NCBI RefSeq assembly: GCF_000281085.1
Contig: NZ_JH767532.1
Coordinates: 90,542 to 154,541 of the forward strand
Direction: 5' to 3'
DNA from: Catenovulum agarivorans YM01
GTDB taxonomy: Bacteria > Pseudomonadota > Gammaproteobacteria > Enterobacterales > Alteromonadaceae
Length of the DNA: 64,000 bases
In this document: one piece after another, positions 56,368 to 64,000 of the stretch
Position numbering within the stretch: the stretch's first letter is position 1
Layout of the letters: the number at the start of each line of letters is the position of its first letter
The notes under the pieces: generated by a model
The model's database searches: none
Told to the model about the DNA's origin: nothing
The model's input: only the letters and a program-made list of their open reading frames with translations
Position numbers and translations under genes: made by a program

Positions 56368-57141
56368 GTGACTTACACCACAGAACTTATCATGCAGTAT
56401 ATTGCGGATTTAATGCTGCCGTTTGTGCGCATTTCTGCTTTGTTGGTTGCTATGATAGGTTTTAGTGGTAAAACTGTTCCAACTAAGGTTAAAGCACTGT
56501 TAGCTTTATCTATTACTTTTATCGTTAGCCCTATGGTGCCCTCTAGTGGTTTTACCAATTTGTTTTCCCTCGAAGGTTTTTTGCTGGTTATTCAGCAAGT
56601 GCTGATCGGTGTATCAATCGGCTTTATTTCACAAATCTTTTTAAATACCTTTGTAATGGCGGGGCAGACAATTGCAGTACAAAGTGGTTTAGGTTTTGCA
56701 ACTTTGGTTGATCCAGTTAATGGTATTAATACAGCTGCTGTCGGCCAGTTTTATATCATACTCGCCACCTTAGTTTTTTGGGCTATGGATGGGCATTTAG
56801 CCATGATCCAAATGTTGGTTTATAGTTTTGAAGCTATGCCAATTGGCTCTGGTTGGTTGTCGCTCGATAAAATATACAAAATTGTCGAGTGGGGGAAGTG
56901 GTTATTTATCGCGACAATTACCATAGCTTTAACGCCGATAACCGCTATGTTAATCATAAATTTAACTTTCGGTATTATGACCCGAGCTGCGCCCCAATTA
57001 AATATATTCTCTATTGGTTTTCCAGTGTCGCAAATAACAGGTTTGATAGTTGTTTGGATCAGTTTGTCGGCCTTTATGCTGCATTTTGAAACTATCTGGG
57101 ATAGTGCAGCTTACCTTATGTGCGAAATCGCGGGGTGCTAA
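56368..57141 (+). CDS. fliR: Flagellar export gate protein FliR
   Basis: 257 residues from GTG 56368 (MTYTTELIMQYIADLMLPFV). The start keeps the usual N-terminal extension before WPF-like LPFVRI; an ATG at 56392 would cut it. Several membrane helices, GQTIAVQSGLGFATLVDPVNG and FGIMTRAAPQLNIFSIGFPV are conserved. It forms the gate with FliP and FliQ. Confidence 0.95.
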   Translation: MTYTTELIMQYIADLMLPFVRISALLVAMIGFSGKTVPTKVKALLALSITFIVSPMVPSSGFTNLFSLEGFLLVIQQVLIGVSIGFISQIFLNTFVMAGQTIAVQSGLGFATLVDPVNGINTAAVGQFYIILATLVFWAMDGHLAMIQMLVYSFEAMPIGSGWLSLDKIYKIVEWGKWLFIATITIALTPITAMLIINLTFGIMTRAAPQLNIFSIGFPVSQITGLIVVWISLSAFMLHFETIWDSAAYLMCEIAGC

Positions 57142-57144
57142 TGT

Positions 57145-58278
57145 ATGGCAGCTGATGATCAAGACCGCACAGAAGAACCCACAGCGAAAAAGAAATCCGA
57201 CGCGAGAAATAAAGGGCAAATACCGCGCTCACGTGAGCTGGGAACTATGATGGTGCTTGTTGGTGGTGGTATTGGCTTTTTACTCTATGGCCACTATTTA
57301 GCCGGCGCACTATATCGCATGTTTAAACAAGGTTTTATTTTAGAGCGTGAAGATGCGTTTGATATGAGCCGTATGTTAGTACGGCTAGAAAATCTTCTGT
57401 TCGAAGTCACTTGGCCAGTATTGGCTGTGCTGATTGTGCTGGTGGTGTTTGCTGTTATCGGCAATGTCGCTGTTGGTGGATACAATTTTTCGACTAAAGC
57501 AATGCAGCCTAAACTGAGTAAAATGAATCCGATTAACGGTCTGAAACGCATTTTTGGTACCCAAGGATTAATTGAGCTGGTTAAGTCGATTGCCAAAGTT
57601 GCTGTGGTTATTGGTACTGCTTATATGTGCTTTAACCTGTTTTACCAAGAGTTGTTGCACATTAATGTTGAGAATATGCCGTCTGGTTTGTTTAAAGCGT
57701 TAGAAATTCTTATTTGGGTGTTCTTAATTCTCTCTTGTTCGTTAATCGTAATTACTTTAATTGACGTGCCGTATCAGCTTTATCACCATAACGAACAGCT
57801 GAAGATGACCAAACAAGAAGTTAAAGACGAACACAAAAACTCTGAGGGTGATCCGCAAGTTAAAGGGCGTATTCGTTCGGCAATGTTTAGAGCTCACCAA
57901 AGACGTATGATGCAAGAAGTGCCAAAAGCCGATGTGGTTGTGACAAACCCGACCCACTTTGCCGTCGCATTAAAATATGATCCATTAGGCACAGGTGCAC
58001 CTAGGTTAGTTGCTAAAGGGGCGGATGAAATGGCCGCGCATATTCGAAAAATTGCCGAGGCACATCAAGTTCCTATTCTAACCGCGCCTATGTTGGCGAG
58101 GGCAATTTATTATACAACTGAGTTTGAAGAAGAAATACCTGAAAAGCTTTTTGCCGCCGTTGCACAAGTTTTGGCTTATGTGTTTGCACTGCGTGATTAT
58201 AAAAAAGGTAAGGTGAAAAAGCGGCCTAAACAATTTACCCCGAGTAAATTACCTATACCGCCTGATATGCATTATTAA
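57145..58278 (+). CDS. flhB: Flagellar export switch protein FlhB
   Basis: 377 residues. DDQDRTEEPTAKKKSDARNK at the N terminus, four membrane helices, and the self-cleaving NPTH at 268-271 (VVTNPTHFAVALKYD). EMAAHIRKIAEAHQVPI follows. FlhB changes export specificity after hook completion together with FliK. In most relatives flhA, flhF and flhG come next; here the next gene is convergent and unrelated. Confidence 0.97.
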   Translation: MAADDQDRTEEPTAKKKSDARNKGQIPRSRELGTMMVLVGGGIGFLLYGHYLAGALYRMFKQGFILEREDAFDMSRMLVRLENLLFEVTWPVLAVLIVLVVFAVIGNVAVGGYNFSTKAMQPKLSKMNPINGLKRIFGTQGLIELVKSIAKVAVVIGTAYMCFNLFYQELLHINVENMPSGLFKALEILIWVFLILSCSLIVITLIDVPYQLYHHNEQLKMTKQEVKDEHKNSEGDPQVKGRIRSAMFRAHQRRMMQEVPKADVVVTNPTHFAVALKYDPLGTGAPRLVAKGADEMAAHIRKIAEAHQVPILTAPMLARAIYYTTEFEEEIPEKLFAAVAQVLAYVFALRDYKKGKVKKRPKQFTPSKLPIPPDMHY

Positions 58279-58296
58279 GCTGTTGCAGTTAGCCGA

Positions 58297-59178
58297 TTAT
58301 TGTACGCGTTTAACACTCACACCTAGTTGCTCAAAGTGTTGAATGATATTGCCTTCACCAACCATATGCATTAATCCAACCGCGATAACAACATTACCTG
58401 TTTTTACCTCTGCGATTAATTTTTTCATCCAATTTTGGTTGCGCTCTTTTAATAACGTATCTAACACAAAATCTGTGCTTGGGTAATCCGCCAAACCTAA
58501 GGTTAACAGTTTTTCTAGTTGCTTAATCTCACCATTTTGCCACATGTCGGCTAGATGTTTGATTGTGTACTCGTTTGTTTCAATTTGCGCTAAGGTATCG
58601 ACTAACAACTGTTCGCTTATACCTGAATTAGCGAAAAATCCGAGTTGTTGTTCTAGACTTTCTAATCCGCTTACTTGAACTTGGTTGGCTCGTGCATGTT
58701 GCATCAAGATATCATCAATAGCTTGGGTAAAGTCGAGCCCAGCTATTTGTCCTTCAATAATGCCCAATTGCAATGCGACAAACCAAGGTGTAAAAGCGCT
58801 AAAGGCATTTTCTGGGATCCCTTTATTTTGTTGGTACCTGAGTAAACTTTGCCAAGTTTTATCGTCAACTTGTTGTTGCAGATTTTTGCCGTTATTTAGC
58901 AGCGCTACTTTCAATGCTAATTCTTGCTGTTGCTGCGCTGAATATTGCGCTAAATCGGCTTCGGCAATCAGTAAACGCGCATTGGCAATTTTGTTTTTAA
59001 CTACACCCAGTGAATTGTCACTACGCATAACTTGAGTGGAAGCGTGAATTGTGCCAAAAACCCAAGAGGTTTTATCTTGGTATTCTAGTTTCCATAGCGC
59101 AGGCTGAGCAGCCTGCGCCGTATTAACAAGCAACAATAAAACAAATAAAAGTTGGCAAGGGAATTCAATAAAGCGCAT
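58297..59178 (-). CDS. TraB/GumN family protein
   Basis: 293 residues. The signal peptide ends at AQA (residue ~23). The family marks are WVFGTIHAS near the N terminus and the C-terminal VIAVGLMHMVGEGNI, each with the conserved Gly/His thought to form an active site. The fold belongs to the erythromycin-esterase/TIKI-like group, and some members are metalloproteases, but a function in bacteria is not established. It begins one base after the S41 gene ends (TAA to ATG) on the same strand and is likely cotranscribed. It converges on flhB with an 18-bp gap. Confidence 0.85.
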   Translation of the reverse strand: MRFIEFPCQLLFVLLLLVNTAQAAQPALWKLEYQDKTSWVFGTIHASTQVMRSDNSLGVVKNKIANARLLIAEADLAQYSAQQQQELALKVALLNNGKNLQQQVDDKTWQSLLRYQQNKGIPENAFSAFTPWFVALQLGIIEGQIAGLDFTQAIDDILMQHARANQVQVSGLESLEQQLGFFANSGISEQLLVDTLAQIETNEYTIKHLADMWQNGEIKQLEKLLTLGLADYPSTDFVLDTLLKERNQNWMKKLIAEVKTGNVVIAVGLMHMVGEGNIIQHFEQLGVSVKRVQ

Positions 59179-59179
59179 A

Positions 59180-60544
59180 TTATTTTTTCTCCAACCACAT
59201 GCCTTGTGGTTTATTGTTAGGCGGGATAATCAGTCCTTCTTCGTTTAATGGGCGAGCTAACGAGCTGCTGCATGACGAGTAACCGCTATTAATATAACTA
59301 ATCGCTTTAGCAAATACAGGATCTTGCATGCTGGTCCATGGATAGATGTTGCTGCTTTCGGAAACGGCACAATCAGGCGCTAAACCATTTAAATAATCAC
59401 CAAAACCGACGGCATTATTTGTTTGAAAGTTCACTGCCAATAAGGTTTCGTCACAGTGCTCGTCTGGTAAAAAGCCGACAGGCTTGCCATAAGTGCTTTC
59501 ACCTATAGTATGCACTGTAATATATGGGTCTAAACTATTGATCAATACTTCGCTAGCAGAAGCTGAATAATCATTAGTTAAAACAGTGAGATTGTTTAGG
59601 TTTAAGCTATTTTGCCTAATGTAATTGATATGGCTGGTGACACTGCCGTTGAGCTCTGTGTAGATCAATTCTTCAGTACGGGCAACTCCACCATGCTCAC
59701 TGTTATTTGGATTAAATTCAAACTCAAGAAACACTTGGTTGTAGATAGTATCTCCGGCAAGATATAACGCGAGCTCAGCGGCTACACTGACTAAACCGCC
59801 AGTGTTGTTGCGTAAATCTAATACAAAATGATCAAAGTTTTGTGATTTTAAATAACTAAAAGCTTGTTTTAGCTCAGCTGGGGAAGGTTCTAAGAAACCA
59901 TTTTGGAAACCCAAATAGGCAATTTTGCCTGCGTTACTATCAATAATTTCTACTTGAGTTACAGTATTTATTTGGTACTGTGATTTTGCCAAAGTTGCAC
60001 TTTTTTCAGCACCATTGCTATCGCGCCAGACAAATTCAAGCTCATAGCCATTTTGGTCTGGGCCGAATGCTTCTGAGTAAGCTGTATAATTTCCATAATA
60101 TAGGTACTCGTATAATTTGGACGCGGCTACCTCTCCAATCGAGACAAGTTGGTCTCCTCGAGTAATTCCTGCATTTGCCGCGGCGGAATTATTAAACGAT
60201 TGCACAACAACAATTCGGCTACCTGGCGCTGCCGCGAGTTCTATACCATAACCGAAGTTATTACCGGCAATACTATCTTGCCAATCATCACTATTTAATA
60301 CTACGCTGAACCTATCTTTGCTTGGCAGGACGTCGTTTAGTAGTTGGTTACTATCTTCATACAAATTAAATGAAGTTGTTGGTGAGGAGAGCTCGTCATA
60401 CCATAAATAGTCTTGCTGTAAGGTTTGATACCAATGAGAGTGGATATCTTTTTTTGAACATTGGCCACCATCATCAGAGCCGCCACATGCAGTTAAAAAT
60501 AGTGAACAAGCGAGTCCAATGCTTAGGCATTTTGCATTGCGCAT
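59180..60544 (-). CDS. S41 family peptidase, lipoprotein
   Basis: 454 residues. The lipobox LTAC gives lipidated Cys20. A helical N-terminal part (SHWYQTLQQDYLWYDEL) precedes a PDZ domain (AGITRGDQLVSIGEV) and the S41 catalytic domain. VLDLRNNTGGLVSVAAELA leads into it, the Ser is in NDYSASASEVLINSL and the Lys in STYGKPVG. Four cysteines in the C-terminal part suggest disulphides. It is probably a tail-type protease at the outer membrane. GGGAC in the leader serves as SD. Confidence 0.9.
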   Translation of the reverse strand: MRNAKCLSIGLACSLFLTACGGSDDGGQCSKKDIHSHWYQTLQQDYLWYDELSSPTTSFNLYEDSNQLLNDVLPSKDRFSVVLNSDDWQDSIAGNNFGYGIELAAAPGSRIVVVQSFNNSAAANAGITRGDQLVSIGEVAASKLYEYLYYGNYTAYSEAFGPDQNGYELEFVWRDSNGAEKSATLAKSQYQINTVTQVEIIDSNAGKIAYLGFQNGFLEPSPAELKQAFSYLKSQNFDHFVLDLRNNTGGLVSVAAELALYLAGDTIYNQVFLEFEFNPNNSEHGGVARTEELIYTELNGSVTSHINYIRQNSLNLNNLTVLTNDYSASASEVLINSLDPYITVHTIGESTYGKPVGFLPDEHCDETLLAVNFQTNNAVGFGDYLNGLAPDCAVSESSNIYPWTSMQDPVFAKAISYINSGYSSCSSSLARPLNEEGLIIPPNNKPQGMWLEKK

Positions 60545-60661
60545 AAAATAGTCCCTTTATTTAAAGAATTGTTATCGATTTCGGTGGCTAAGGATATGAA
60601 TAAGCGCTTGTGAACGCAAGAGATTATTTTTGATTGTTAAACGAAGGTTAATTTATGCCAA

Positions 60662-61249
60662 TTAAAAATGGAAGCTACCTTGCACACCATAAATTTTGTT
60701 TTCTGCAATGATTTGTGCGTGGATCCCCGCCGATACCGATTGGCTAAAAAAGTATTCACCGGAAAACTTAAAACCAACTTCTTTGTCTGCTGTTTCTAAG
60801 TTGGTTTGCTGCTGCTCTTTGGGTACACGATAAATTATTGCACTGTAGAGTTGAATCGCTTGATTAAGGCGGTATTGAGTACCAGCCTCAATCGCAAGAT
60901 GTCTGATTGGCTGTTCAGTAGGAGATTGTGTACTGTTTTCTTGATACAACATTGCAGCTTTTATGTCTAACTGCGCGGTTACAGGCATAGCATAACCCGC
61001 GCCGGCCTGTAAATTAAGCTGATTCACTGGGCTATTTTGTTCCGCGACAATATACAAACGCTCGTTCACTGTGTTTTTCGGGCTGATTGTAAAGTTAGAT
61101 AAGCTTGAAGGATCGAGTTGGAAATAGCTCATTGAACTTTGGGTAATATCAAAGGTTTTGTCAATGGCTGAACAAACTGGTGCAAAAGCGTACAAGGCTA
61201 TGCTGATTAAAGCGAGTAGACGCACGCGCAAATATTGCAATTTCTCCAT
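60662..61249 (-). CDS. Small outer-membrane-barrel-like protein, unknown
   Basis: 195 residues, not recognised. A signal peptide (residues ~1-28, ending CSA) is followed by alternating strands of aromatic and polar residues (LNLQAGAGYAMPVTAQLDIK, AIEAGTQYRLNQAIQLYSAI) and a C-terminal Phe (GVQGSFHF), a Bam-type signature. About eight strands can be guessed. It is on the same strand as the S41 and TraB genes, with 117 bp before the S41 gene. No substrate can be stated. Confidence 0.65.
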   Translation of the reverse strand: MEKLQYLRVRLLALISIALYAFAPVCSAIDKTFDITQSSMSYFQLDPSSLSNFTISPKNTVNERLYIVAEQNSPVNQLNLQAGAGYAMPVTAQLDIKAAMLYQENSTQSPTEQPIRHLAIEAGTQYRLNQAIQLYSAIIYRVPKEQQQTNLETADKEVGFKFSGEYFFSQSVSAGIHAQIIAENKIYGVQGSFHF

Positions 61250-61459
61250 AATCTGTGCTCCAACAATTCTCGATTTTTATTTGTTTTTGTACTGAGTAAC
61301 CTAGAACTGAACTGCTAATTTGTTATTTGAAGTTCAGGTTAGGCTAGCTTTTTAAGTGTAGATTAAAATAGGTGATTTGCAGAAAAAATGTGCAATTTTT
61401 TATCGACAGAAGAGGAGTGCGCGCCAACTTGTTGAATTGACGCAATATATATCGAAAAA

Positions 61460-62008
61460 TTATTTTAGTTTAAAAAAATCTTGTTTGTAACGAGCCAATT
61501 CTTCGATAGATTCGTGGATATCTTCTAAAGCTAGATGCGTCCCTTTCTTTTTATAATCGCTAACGAGTTCAGGTCTCCAGCGACGAGCAAGTTCTTTGAC
61601 TGTACTAACGTCTAAGTTGCGATAATGGAAAAAGGCCTCAAGCTCTTGCATATGCACAAACATAAAGCGGCGATCTTGATTGATGCTATTGCCACACATA
61701 GGTGACTTGCCAGCTGGTACATATTGTTGCAAAAATTCAATTGTTTGTTTTTGAGCTTCTTCAATTGAGATCTTACTGTCACGACATCTTTGAGTTAGTC
61801 CTGATTTACCATGTTGGTTAATACACCACTCATCCATATTATCCAAAACTTCGTCTGGTTGATGGATCGCAAATACCGGCCCTTCTGCGATAATGTTTAA
61901 TTCACTGTCAGTGACTATGGTTGCGATTTCCAACACTTTATCTGTATCTGGGTCTAAACCTGTCATTTCCAAGTCTAGCCAAATAAGATTATTTTCATTA
62001 AATGACAT
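61460..62008 (-). CDS. orn: Oligoribonuclease
   Basis: 182 residues, DEDDh exonuclease. [20 protein letters not shown] with the first Asp/Glu pair, [12 protein letters not shown] and the final [14 protein letters not shown] with Asp. It degrades 2-5-mer RNAs and pGpG, so it completes c-di-GMP breakdown, relevant to the c-di-GMP proteins in this window. GTAGGAA serves as SD. It is divergent from rsgA, as in E. coli. Confidence 0.97.
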   Translation of the reverse strand: MSFNENNLIWLDLEMTGLDPDTDKVLEIATIVTDSELNIIAEGPVFAIHQPDEVLDNMDEWCINQHGKSGLTQRCRDSKISIEEAQKQTIEFLQQYVPAGKSPMCGNSINQDRRFMFVHMQELEAFFHYRNLDVSTVKELARRWRPELVSDYKKKGTHLALEDIHESIEELARYKQDFFKLK

Positions 62009-62141
62009 ATAGTATTCCTACTAACCCCTCAAAAGGTACAACTTTCAATTAATCTGTGTACATTCCTAAAACTTTATCGCCAAATTGGTGTAAAGTACTC
62101 TTCGTTTTTAGTTTAACTGATTATTGATAAAAAGTAGCACC

Positions 62142-63182
62142 GTGACGAAAAAAAAGAAACTCACCAAACAACAACTTAGGCGTATGCGATCTAATCGTAG
62201 CAGAAAAATAGAACAAACTAGAAATAATCCGGAAAATTTATCGGAAGATTGTCTATTAGGCCCAGCTCGTCATGGTGTAGTAATAAGCCGATACGGTCAG
62301 CAAGCCGACATTGAAAACGAACAAGGGGAGCTTATTCGTTGTGATATGCGCCGAACGGTTGAATCGATAGTTGCTGGTGACAAGGTCATTTGGCATGAAG
62401 TGCAGTCTGAAGGTGGTGCACAAGGTGTCATTGAGGCTGTTGAAGAAAGGGAGTCTGTACTAACGCGCCCAGACTTTTATGATGGAGTAAAAGCGGTTGC
62501 AGCTAATATTGAACAAGTGGTTGTTTTATCTTCAATATTGCCCGAATTATCTTGGCAAATTATCGACCGCTATTTGGTTGCGGTTGAACAAATGGGTGCA
62601 CACCCAGTTGTGGTGATTAACAAGGTTGATTTACTTGATAGTGCAAAACAGGCTGATATTCAAAAAATAGCCGATTATTATCAATCAATTGGTTATCCAG
62701 TTCATTTACTCAGTGTTAAAACGCAACAAGGTTTTGAAACTATTGCGCAATTGCTGCAAAACAAAGTTTCTATTGTGGTTGGTCAATCTGGCGTAGGTAA
62801 ATCTTCTTTGGTCAACAAATTATTACCCGACACGAATGCGCAAACTGGTGATGTATCCGATGTGTCTGGTTTGGGTACACATACTACAACAGTCGCTAAG
62901 CTCTATCATTTACCGACAGGTGGCGATTTAATTGACTCTCCAGGTGTGCGCGAATTTGCTTTATGGCATTTGAGTGCTGAAGAAATTTTTGACGGTTTTG
63001 TTGAGTTTGCGCAATACCGCGGCAATTGTAAATTTCGTGACTGCAAACATTTAGACGATCCAAAATGTGGATTAAAAGACGCTGTTGAGCAAGGGTTAAT
63101 ATTGGCTTCGAGGTTGGAAAATTACCATAAAATTTTACAATCAATTGCTGAAAATAAACCAGCTCATAGTAAACATTATTAA
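62142..63182 (+). CDS. rsgA: Ribosome small subunit-dependent GTPase RsgA
   Basis: The start is GTG 62142 (MTKKKKLTKQQLRRMRSN), colinear with E. coli; a TTG at 62124 is in frame. 346 residues. OB-fold, then a circularly permuted GTPase: NKVDLL (G4) before GQSGVGKSSLVNKLL (G1) and DSPGVREFALW (G3), and a zinc domain C...CKFRDCKHLDDPKC. It matures 30S subunits. It precedes psd by 97 bp. Confidence 0.96.
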   Translation: MTKKKKLTKQQLRRMRSNRSRKIEQTRNNPENLSEDCLLGPARHGVVISRYGQQADIENEQGELIRCDMRRTVESIVAGDKVIWHEVQSEGGAQGVIEAVEERESVLTRPDFYDGVKAVAANIEQVVVLSSILPELSWQIIDRYLVAVEQMGAHPVVVINKVDLLDSAKQADIQKIADYYQSIGYPVHLLSVKTQQGFETIAQLLQNKVSIVVGQSGVGKSSLVNKLLPDTNAQTGDVSDVSGLGTHTTTVAKLYHLPTGGDLIDSPGVREFALWHLSAEEIFDGFVEFAQYRGNCKFRDCKHLDDPKCGLKDAVEQGLILASRLENYHKILQSIAENKPAHSKHY

Positions 63183-63279
63183 GCTTAGTGACCGACAGCA
63201 TTAGACCTAATCCGTCATTGTCGGTATTATGCGTGTTATATAAAACATCTTGCGCTATTCATTATTAAAGGAACTTTCG

Positions 63280-64000
63280 GTGTCTCTAGAAAAATTCAAA
63301 GTTGCACTTCAATATTTAGTACCACAACATCTTATATCTAGGTTTATTGGTAAAATTGCAGCTAGTCGAAATAAATTTATTAGCCAAACCTTTATCCGCT
63401 TATTTGCTAAAAACTATCAAATTCAATTGAAGGATACACAAGTTCAAAAGTTTTCTGAATTCGCTAGTTTCAACGACTTTTTTACCCGTGCTTTGTTGCC
63501 AGATGCACGACCTATTGCTGACACAGAGATAGTGTCACCAGTAGATGGGGAAGTGAGTCAGTTGGGACCAATTGATGGCGATGCTATCTTTCAGGCTAAA
63601 GGGCACAATTATAGTTTGACGCAATTGTTAGGTGGTGACGAAGAAAACGCACAGCCGTTTCACAATGGTGTTTTTAGCACTATTTATTTATCACCAAGTG
63701 ATTATCACAGAATCCACATGCCGTGCACTGGTAAATTAAAACGCATGGTTTATGTACCAGGCAAATTATTTTCAGTGAATCAAGCAACAACTCGTAATGT
63801 TGATGGGTTATTTGCGCGTAACGAACGTGTTGTCTGCGTATTTGACACTGAATATGGCGAAATGGCTTTGGTGCTAGTGGGGGCTATGATAGTCGCGAGC
63901 ATTGAAACAACTTGGGCTGGTGTAATCACACCACCTGCTGGCAAACGTCCTTTTACATGGCACTATAATCACGACAATGCGCCAGTAATTGAAAAAGGTC
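63280..64000 (+). CDS. psd: Phosphatidylserine decarboxylase proenzyme, 3' end outside window
   Basis: The open frame runs from GTG 63280 to the window end, 240 codons. AAAGGAAC (63268-63275) is the SD. The translation begins MSLEKFKVALQYLVPQHL and shows FFTRALLPDARPI, GHNYSLTQLLGG, LSPSDYHRIHMPC and IETTWAGVITPP, as in E. coli Psd. The LGST autocleavage site that creates the pyruvoyl group lies beyond the edge. It makes phosphatidylethanolamine at the inner membrane. The rsgA-psd order is conserved. Confidence 0.95.
   Translation, partial: MSLEKFKVALQYLVPQHLISRFIGKIAASRNKFISQTFIRLFAKNYQIQLKDTQVQKFSEFASFNDFFTRALLPDARPIADTEIVSPVDGEVSQLGPIDGDAIFQAKGHNYSLTQLLGGDEENAQPFHNGVFSTIYLSPSDYHRIHMPCTGKLKRMVYVPGKLFSVNQATTRNVDGLFARNERVVCVFDTEYGEMALVLVGAMIVASIETTWAGVITPPAGKRPFTWHYNHDNAPVIEKG

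Overview
The window is a chromosomal segment of an AT-rich marine-type gammaproteobacterium. The likely group is Alteromonadales, in the Alteromonas/Catenovulum/Pseudoalteromonas range. This rests on the housekeeping gene order (dnaX-ybaB-recR-htpG-adk; rne/rluC facing yceF-yceD-rpmF-plsX-fabHDG-acpP-fabF-pabC-mltG-tmk-holB-pilZ-ycfH; orn/rsgA-psd), the FlrABC-type polar flagellar hierarchy, and a MITE whose AGGGCCTGTTGA ends I recall from that order. The genus cannot be fixed from the sequence alone. There are 64 protein genes. dnaX is cut by the left edge and psd by the right edge. No tRNA, rRNA, CRISPR, prophage or complete insertion sequence was seen.

Layout. 0-5.3 kb: tau-subunit end, YbaB, RecR, HtpG (with a near-perfect heat-shock sigma32 promoter) and adenylate kinase; a MITE sits between htpG and its terminator. 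5.4-6.3 kb: a DUF1904 gene and a non-coding stretch with two structured repeats. 6.3-10.3 kb: flagellar master regulators flrA, flrB, flrC; flrB has a clear sigma54 promoter. 10.4-23.6 kb: an envelope and signalling region: nlpI with an unrecognised zinc metallopeptidase-like gene, a ComEA-like protein, a lipoprotein, an EAL-HDOD protein, a patatin-pqiA-pqiA-pqiB-pqiC operon (lipid transport/envelope integrity), and a yfiR plus GGDEF-EAL pair (c-di-GMP).

23.7-41.1 kb: rne, rluC, a HAD phosphatase and the conserved fatty-acid/replication cluster. 41.1-44.6 kb: parC, plsC, rraB. 44.6-58.3 kb: the flagellar export/basal body cluster fliEFGHIJKLMNOPQR-flhB, with sigma54 promoters before fliE and fliI. 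58.3-61.2 kb: three leftward envelope genes (TraB/GumN family, S41 peptidase lipoprotein, small barrel-like protein). 61.5-64 kb: orn, rsgA, psd.

The most notable points are: (1) two ~100-bp intergenic repeats whose internal 8-bp stems differ at four positions yet pair perfectly in both copies, i.e. covariation of a structured element, with two further related hairpin elements nearby; (2) flrABC separated from fliE by about 34 kb of unrelated chromosome, and the cluster ending abruptly at flhB with no flhA; (3) a membrane-anchored HEVGH...D metallopeptidase-like gene just behind nlpI. No wholly new multi-gene system could be demonstrated.
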